This document shows, one piece after another, positions 5,261 to 5,296 of a stretch of DNA of 5,296 bases (position 1 is its first letter; each line of letters starts with the position of its first letter). The translations under genes and the position numbers were made by a program. The stretch is taken from contig DFYV01000175.1 in NCBI GenBank assembly GCA_002383425.1, positions 3,333 through 8,628 on the forward strand, read 5' to 3'. The notes under the pieces are model-generated. The model was not told the origin of the DNA, made no database searches, and saw only the letters and a program-made list of their open reading frames with translations. The DNA comes from Bacteroidales bacterium UBA4073 (GTDB lineage: Bacteria > Bacteroidota > Bacteroidia > Bacteroidales > Tenuifilaceae).

Positions 5261-5296
5261 TTCAAGATTCAAGATTCAAAATTCAAAATTCAAAAT
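5261..5296. repeat. 7-bp tandem repeat (TTCAARA) in the wbpE leader
   Basis: Five heptamers, TTCAAGA twice then TTCAAAA three times, start two bases before the aminotransferase start codon (minus strand) and run to the window edge. On the minus strand the leader therefore reads as repeated TTTTGAA and TCTTGAA up to the ATG. The array takes up the position where a ribosome binding site would sit, and none is seen. It probably extends beyond the window. Confidence 0.85.

Overview
The window carries four complete genes, all on the minus strand, that together supply most of a nucleotide-sugar pathway for a surface polysaccharide (O-antigen or capsule). In transcription order (high to low coordinate) they are a PLP aminotransferase (WbpE type, 5258-4125), a left-handed beta-helix N-acetyltransferase (WbpD type, 3743-3165), a Gfo/Idh/MocA oxidoreductase (WbpB/WlbA type, 3161-2217) and a UDP-N-acetylhexosamine 6-dehydrogenase (TviB/WbpO type, 1478-186). 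The expected product is UDP-2,3-diacetamido-2,3-dideoxy-glucuronic acid: C6 oxidation of the UDP-HexNAc, C3 oxidation, C3 transamination, then N3 acetylation. The C2 epimerase (WbpI type) that would give the manno isomer, the glycosyltransferases and the export genes are not in the window.

The organism is most likely a member of the Bacteroidota, perhaps a Bacteroidales/Marinilabiliales relative. This is inferred from the moderate-GC genes separated by AT-rich gaps, the absence of Shine-Dalgarno sequences ahead of all four genes, and gaps filled with short degenerate tandem repeats of a kind I associate with that phylum. It rests on pattern and recollection, not on a search.

Layout: 1-185 holds a 7-bp repeat, an imperfect palindrome and a probable terminator for the dehydrogenase gene. 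186-1478 is the dehydrogenase. 1479-2216 is a 738-bp gap with no credible gene. It holds a 9-bp tandem array, a 102-106-bp multibranched palindromic element apparently inserted into that array, an AT-rich stretch with nothing recognisable, and a 304-bp array of 38 octamers without a single indel. 2217-3743 is the tightly coupled oxidoreductase and acetyltransferase pair (3 bp apart). 3744-4124 is a gap with a 10-bp repeat array that turns into its own inverse, plus a tiny plus-strand ORF. 4125-5258 is the aminotransferase, whose visible leader is a 7-bp repeat.

The genes are a recognisable pathway. The unusual content lies between them: all four non-coding intervals carry short tandem repeats, with five arrays in all and a different unit in each. 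One array has been interrupted by an element that can fold, almost without unpaired bases, into nested stems and three hairpins.
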